Assembly: GCA_001574975.1 (NCBI GenBank)
Contig: KQ965880.1
Location: 4,766 to 68,765, forward strand
From: Gonapodya prolifera JEL478
Lineage: Eukaryota; Monoblepharomycota; Monoblepharidomycetes; Monoblepharidales; Gonapodyaceae
Length of the DNA stretch: 64,000 bases
Direction of reading: 5' to 3'
Numbering within the stretch: the stretch's first letter is position 1; every line of letters begins with the position of its first letter. The notes below the pieces were generated by a model, which did no database searches, was not told the origin of the DNA, and saw only the letters and a program-made list of their open reading frames with translations. Shown here piece after piece: positions 58,057 through 64,000 of the stretch. The position numbers and the translations under genes were made by a program.

Positions 58057-58690
58057 TCATATCCACCAATCACGCCGCGCGAGTCTGTAGTATACCCAGC
58101 AACCCGGGCCCTTATGAATGGTGAGGTCACAGGCACGTATGGATCGCGCACGAAAGCCCAGTGAGAGTAGGAGACTGTGGGTGCTGCCGCGTAATCTCGA
58201 GCCTTTTACTCCAGTAGATGGAGCAACCATGAGCGACGAGAAGAATAACAGCGACGACAGTAACAGCAATGACGAAAATGGCTCGACAGTCTCGAAAGTG
58301 TTAGCCCTGGTGAAATCGATAAAACAAATCAGCGTTGGTGGATTTTGGTCTTCTTGTAGATGGCAAAAACGTGCTGGAAAGATCCCATGCTCTTGGGCAA
58401 AAATGAGGAGCATATCATGTATGATGCCAATAGCTGCAAACGACAAGCAGGCGACAGATTCAGTGAAGTCCAAAAACATTCTCAAAGATATGTTCACTGG
58501 CCTTTTTCATGTACCCGACAAAGGCGGCATGTAGAAGAAGATAATCATCGCGCTTAGATATTCGAGATGGGTTCAGAGGAGTGGTGTAACAAGCGATTGG
58601 GAATATTTCAATCGAACTTCCATCAGTCCCCAAAAGGAAATTCCACATCTTCACGCAACGGGAACCACAAAGAATTGGCATTCGCTTTTG
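58057..58690 (-). CDS. Possible small membrane protein
   Basis: The minus strand carries two hydrophobic stretches that could span a membrane: VACLSFAAIGIIHDMLLIFA (about 58430-58490) and SSLLLLSSLLFFSSLMV (about 58225-58275). Another hydrophobic piece lies near 58530-58560 (SAMIIFFYM). They are in frame or nearly so, and the stop is at 58057. The plus-strand frame 58118-58534 is its shadow. No family was recognised and introns are unclear, so a non-coding explanation is possible. Confidence 0.3.
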
Positions 58691-58774
58691 ACAAGATAGG
58701 ATTTTCTCTCACTATAGTCACTACGGTGTGGGCGACGGTTAGAAAGCGTATTCAGAAACTTCCAATATTACAGT

Positions 58775-58870
58775 TCCTTTGTAGAAACGGCACCGACGGA
58801 CCGAAACAACAGGACCTGTGCAGCAATCCCTCCTTTGTAGAAACAGCACCAGCGGACCGAAACAGCAGGA
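58775..58870 (+). repeat. Two-copy tandem repeat, period 56
   Basis: Copies at 58775-58814 and 58831-58870, each 40 bases, starting tcctttgtagaaac and ending cagga. They differ at four positions. They lie in the 3' flank of the PP4 gene on the other strand. Confidence 0.8.
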
Positions 58871-58925
58871 AGTTGGGGAAGAATACAATGTAAATGCACA
58901 TATGTAGGCGCGAAGATCTTTCTAT

Positions 58926-60379
58926 TCACAAAAAGTAGTCAGGTACCACCTTTTTCGTCGCAGCCCCTCGTCCATCCTGCTACGGGTTCCCAAAGGAAAC
59001 AGTTTGAGAATCAAACACCCACTTCGATTCAATCCAACCCACGAACCTGAGGAGCGGCATCAAATATCTTGTAGTTTTTATTCAAGTGTTCGTCCAGTTC
59101 CAGTATTGCTGCAACGTTACCGCATCTGAAGAGATTGACGGGGGAGAGTTAGTACTTCGAATGTATGACCAGTGGGAGTGAAGGCTTACCGATAGCAGTA
59201 ATTTGGCGCGCTCCAAACGGTCACAACAGTGTCCTTGAACATGAGCTTGTAGCCCTCCATGACAAGCTGGTGCGCTCGGGCGATCAGGTCCAGCCCGTTC
59301 GCTTGGACAAAGACGGCTGCCACGTCTCCACCGAACAGATAGCCAGCGCCGCGAGGACTCAATCCCCATCCTTCAATATCTTCGAGTTCGAACCGCGGCG
59401 AGGCCACATGTTCAATTCTGCTCAACAGGTCAGAGACACGAAGTATCTCGCTCACCGTCAGGATCCGACCACATCAGGTCACACATGGCGCCATCGTGCG
59501 GTACTTCTTGCTTCCTGTCGATTGTTCGGATTTGGTCCAAGGTGTTGATGGAGGGCGAGAGACCGCCGTGAACGGCGAAGATGCGGTCGTCAATGACAGC
59601 GGAGAGGGAGAGGTAATCGAAGATGTCACAGCAGTAGCGCCAGACGTTGACGGAGCCAAACTTTCGAAGGCTGTGGGGTGGAGGGTTCGGGAGGGTTTCC
59701 TTTCCTCCTTTTCGATGGCTTCCGAACGTTAAACGTACCATTCGTCGTAAAACCCGTAAACCCTACCACGTCGGGGGATGGTGAGGGCTGCGAAAATAAA
59801 TACTCATCGCACCAAAACTCACTGTGTGATTTGACGAGACTCGTGGTTTCCCCGTACAAGGGTGATTCTATCCGGGTATCGTACTTTCAGCGCCAAAAGC
59901 AACAGAAAGGTCTCTACGGAGTAGAATCCTCGGTCGACAAAGTCCCCGAGAAAAAGGTAGTTGGTATCCGGGCACTTGCCGCCCACCTGTTGTCACGGTC
60001 AGAGTTGAAGAACAGGAGTGTCTTCCGAACCAACTTGAAACATACCTTGAACAGCTCCTTCAGGTCATAGAACTGTCCGTGTATATCGCCACAAATCTAT
60101 CCGAAACAGACCACCCATATCCCGTGAGCTATTTGAGAACGTTTCCCACTAAAATCGTTCCCGAACCCCTCCTCACCGTCACTGGCGCGTCCACCTTCTG
60201 CACATTCCCTTCCTCGATGAGAATTTCCCTCGCCTTCTCGCACAGCGTGCGAACCTCGGACTCCTTGATCAGCTCGCACTTGTTCAGCTGGGCAATGATG
60301 CTGACGAAAGGAGGCGCTCAGACCGGGTTCGACCGACGTTTCACCTTCTCCGCCACGCTCACCGGTCAAGGTCGGACAT
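58926..60379 (-). CDS. PPP4C: Protein phosphatase 4 catalytic subunit
   Basis: Metal-dependent Ser/Thr phosphatase of the PP2A/PP4/PP6 group. The first exon is only MSDLDR (start 60379), split by a GTGAGC donor. Exon 2 has [14 protein letters not shown]. All PPP motifs are visible: [101 protein letters not shown] and [14 protein letters not shown]. Reading on unspliced gives an early stop after [10 protein letters not shown]. An intron from 59050 to about 58989 joins DAAPQ to a last exon encoding [16 protein letters not shown], restoring the methylated DYFL tail of the group. The [12 protein letters not shown] and KK(x)V(x)DYFL end is closer to PP4 than to PP2A or PP6. Seven or more introns. 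It works with regulatory subunits in DNA-damage and centrosome control. Confidence 0.9.
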
Positions 60380-60527
60380 GCCGCGCGTCTCCGTGGCCCC
60401 AAATGTGAACGAAGAGGGCAACCGGCGATCGCCGCCTTTGTGAGGAATTTGGGGTGATGCTTTGGACGCGGACCCACATCTGTATGAAAACTTGTCTCGG
60501 TTGTATTACATTGCACCCGCAGGCATA

Positions 60528-61825
60528 ATGGACGTCATCCCACATTGCCTCACATCTGCGGAAGCAGTGTCCGGATGCCTAGTTCTCGCTTCAGGTACTC
60601 CCCCCCGTCGCGAACGAACAAGCATCATGCCCACAATGAAATTGCAGCATTCGTGGGGACGCTGTACCTGCTACTCGAAGGAAGACTCTCTCGGACGATC
60701 TCCCGTAACCACCCTCGTGTAATTCTCGCCCGATTCAAGTCTGTCGCCCTTGTCTGCGTGCTGGGACCCGTGGTCGTGCATGGCATGTTCTGGCTCGAAG
60801 CACGGTCCTTCAGAGGTCCGTACCGACCACCAAAAATGGCAAAAAAAGAGCTACGAAGTAATTTATTCAAGCAGAGGCGAGCCTGCGGTCCCAAATGGCA
60901 CTCCTCGCTTGGTGGATGGGATTGTATCAGGTCAACATCGTGTCCGTCGTCCGCTCGTTCCTCTTGACCAGCACGCTATACCTTGGCCCAATTGTGGCTG
61001 ACGCGTGGGACTACATGGACGGGCTCCCCCTGGACTAAGACTTCACTGGCCTGAGAGCCGTTCGCGACAACATCGTGGCAAGTTCCCTCCTCCGTCTTGC
61101 ACCGTCCTACCGCGACCCTCGAGCTTAATTTCGCCATCACAGGGACCAGCTGCCGAGGAATTCGTCGTCCGAGCCTGCATGGTCCCTCTCGCCCTAGGAG
61201 CCGGGTGGACCCCGACCGCCAGCGTGTTTCGTGTCCCGCTCGTGTTTGGTGTTGGTGGGTCATCATACTATGCGGGTCATTGTGTGTGCGGTCACTGACA
61301 CGAGAAAATCGCGTTCTTCGGGAACAAGCGCAGCCCACGCGCATCACATGTGGGAACGGTACGCGCAGAACGGACGAACGCCGGAGGCCCTGAAAAAGAG
61401 CGCGCGCGTATCAAGTGAGCACAACCTTCTTACGCCCGAGTAGCCGCAAAGCCGCTAAACGCGTCGTGTGCTTCCCAGCATTTCAATTCAGCTACACGAC
61501 CGTGTTCGGATGGTACTCCACCTTCCTGTTCATTCGCACCGGTGAGTATATTTCTTCCTCGGCCCATGTGCGACTCATTACATTGATCCTTCGTCCCCTC
61601 GCCAGGCTCTGTCTTGGCCCCCATCGCGAGTCACATGTTCTGCAACGTGATGGGGTTACCCGACTTCGGGAGACTGTCGGTGGGAACGTGGAAGGATCGA
61701 GGTGGGTTGAAGGACACTCGTGCATGTCTTGTGTCGAGCTCATGTGTGGTCGTTGGCATGGGCAGTCATTCTTTGCTGGTTTAGGCTCATTCGTGTATCT
61801 ATTGCTTCCGCTAACGGCAGAGTAA
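60528..61825 (+). CDS. RCE1: CAAX prenyl protease 2 (RCE1)
   Basis: ER membrane protease that removes the -AAX residues from prenylated Ras/Rho proteins. The first exon reads MDVIPHCLTSAEAVSGCLVL. Later exons give FVGTLYLLLEGRLSR with RNHPRVILARFKSVALVCVL (about 60650-60760), LYQVNIVSVVRSFLLTSTLY with LGPIVADAW (about 60920-61010), and the glutamate motif PAAEEFVVRACMVPLALGA (about 61145-61205). Then come the His motif AHAHHMWERY (about 61335), FPAFQFSYTTVFGWYSTFLF (about 61475-61535) and LAPIASHMFCNVMGLPDFG (about 61612-61670). It ends in a hydrophobic LGSFVYLLLPLTAE. The EE...R, H and final H/N elements all fit the RCE1/ABI family. At least six introns; the last donor could not be fixed in phase. 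Confidence 0.85.
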
Positions 61826-62112
61826 CGTCGCAAATGTATTAAGTGTTACTTCTTGTGAATATGAACGGACTCCTTCGTTGCTGCGTACAGTCCCTCGCAT
61901 GCGATGAGTGTTCACGAGTTGGTAGTTGGTGGGACAGATTTGCATTTGGAAGGGAACTGGGACAGTTGGCACAGGCAAACCAGAACAACAAAGTATGGTG
62001 AAGAGGTGGAATTTATAAATTCCGTTGAAAATACACAATGTGCAAAAGTAGCCTAGCTTTATGTACACCTCATTCCCTCCTTCCTGCTACGAGTCGTATG
62101 GGAATAAAGTTC
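61826..62112. other. Intergenic region between RCE1 and H4
   Basis: Convergent 3' ends of RCE1 and histone H4. No coding frame was supported. Confidence 0.5.
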
Positions 62113-63117
<1,005 letters not shown>

Positions 63118-63954
63118 ATGGCTCGTGAGTGTCGCCATCAACGGCTGTGCGACCGGCGTGGGCGGGCTGGTGCCCCACCTCGTCGGCTCGTCTCATTCTG
63201 GTCACCGTCGACCCATACCTCGTCCCCGCGAATATTCTCACCGCCTTGCCATTTTCCTCTTGTATCGACCTTCACCAATCACTTCCCGATGCCTCGCCGA
63301 CCATCTCCCGACATATCCCCGACTCGCTCAATCAGGTACCAAGCAAACCGCTCGTAAATCCACTGGAGGAAAGGCACCGCGGAAACGTGAGTCTCTTACC
63401 CCATTTCTGAGGGGCCGGGGGTATTTATTCAGGGGAATCGGCATTCGAAAGGGTTCTAACTTATACCCTTTCCAGAGCTCGCCACCAAGGCTGCCCGCAA
63501 GTCTGCCCCCGCTACCGGAGGTGTCAAGAAGCCCCACAGGTACAGACCCGGAACTGTGGCTCTCCGTGAAGTGAGTCTTCTCCCTTTCGCAACGCGTTGC
63601 AACATTGTCTAAACTCGCCCACTTCGCGACTCCCAGATCCGTCGGTACCAGAAGTCCACTGAGCTGCTCATCCGCAAGCTACCCTTCCAGCGCCTGGTCC
63701 GTGAAATCGCCCAGGACTTCAAGACCGACCTTCGTTTCCAGTCCTCGGCTATTGGTGCCCTCCAGGAAGCCTCAGAGGCTTACCTCGTCTCGCTCTTCGA
63801 AGATACCAACTTGGCTGCCATCCACGGTGAGCGATGTACCCTATTCTATTGTCCCACACCTCGCTTATGCTTTTCGACCTTTCCAGCCAAGCGAGTCACG
63901 ATCCAGCCCAAGGATATCCAGCTCGCTCGTCGTCTCCGTGGCGAGAGGACGTAA
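63118..63954 (+). CDS. H3: Histone H3
   Basis: Core nucleosome histone. The first exon is only ATGGCTC (63118-63124), spliced to [17 protein letters not shown]. Then [20 protein letters not shown], the ...[11 protein letters not shown] segment, [20 protein letters not shown] and [20 protein letters not shown] follow, and a last exon ends RLRGERT with TAA at 63952-63954. All N-terminal modifiable lysines are present. [19 protein letters not shown] and RLRGER are fungal-type residues (animal H3 has AAIG or SAIG, and RIRGERA). At least four introns. The rest of the window (63955-64000) is 3' flank. Confidence 0.96.
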
Positions 63955-64000
63955 GGAATTGGTCCTCGACTTTCGATAACATGTAGCGCGGGTTTCTAAG

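Noticed and set aside
59020-59060. PP4 ending at [10 protein letters not shown] without a DYFL tail
   Set aside because: A GT-AG intron leads to an in-phase exon ending DYFL, so the short form is most likely unspliced sequence.

Overview
The window reads as nuclear DNA of a flagellated (zoosporic, chytrid-like) true fungus. Genes are compact and broken by many short GT-AG introns of roughly 45-110 bases. Zn2Cys6 transcription factors and a fungal-type histone H3 point to a fungus. A CFAP70 (cilia and flagella associated protein 70) homologue, a small Dpy-30-motif protein of the DYDC type and an ERMARD/DUF4209 homologue are genes normally kept by lineages with flagella or lost in Dikarya. No bacterial features were seen. 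The phylum placement is an inference.

Layout, left half. 2-154: tail of an unidentified gene. 637-1990 (+): short-chain dehydrogenase. 2157-3615 (-): fructose-2,6-bisphosphatase without a kinase half. 4122-7383 (+): Zn2Cys6 / fungal_trans regulator. 7547-8712 (-): LRR-like protein. 8.7-11.0 kb: no gene I can defend. 11030-12020 (-): protein with two dsRNA-binding-like domains. 12.0-14.15 kb: gene-poor. 14153-14731 (-): Dpy-30 motif protein. 14.95-15.74 kb (+): unrecognised gene. 15862-18311 (-): long disordered protein. 19314-21871 and 26591-28073 (+): two Zn2Cys6 proteins whose zinc clusters are cut into exons of identical length (30 and 38 nt). Between them lie an ankyrin-like fragment and a Crinkler (CRN) effector-like gene on the minus strand.

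Layout, right half. 28425-30293 (+): membrane RING-H2 E3 ligase. 30580-32829 (-): unrecognised multi-exon gene. 33.0-34.1 kb (+): two EF-hand genes. 35189-37836 (-): ERMARD homologue. 39247-41564 (+): Ser-rich protein. 41745-43133 (-): GPALPP1/DUF3752 protein. 43228-45422 (-): NCS1 purine-cytosine permease. An N gap lies at 46361-46370. 46431-48862 (+): organellar-type asparaginyl-tRNA synthetase. 50455-53174 (+): NIMA-family kinase. 53338-57353 (+): CFAP70. 58926-60379 (-): PP4 catalytic subunit. 60528-61825 (+): RCE1 CAAX protease. 62113-62731 (-) and 63118-63954 (+): a divergent histone H4/H3 pair.

Several conserved genes (ERMARD, GPALPP1, AsnRS, CFAP70, CRN and the 15-kb gene) change reading frame inside blocks where no intron fits. 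The likeliest reading is scattered single-base indels in this assembly, so single frame breaks should not be taken as proof of pseudogenes. All exon boundaries below were read by eye from GT/AG sites and protein continuity.
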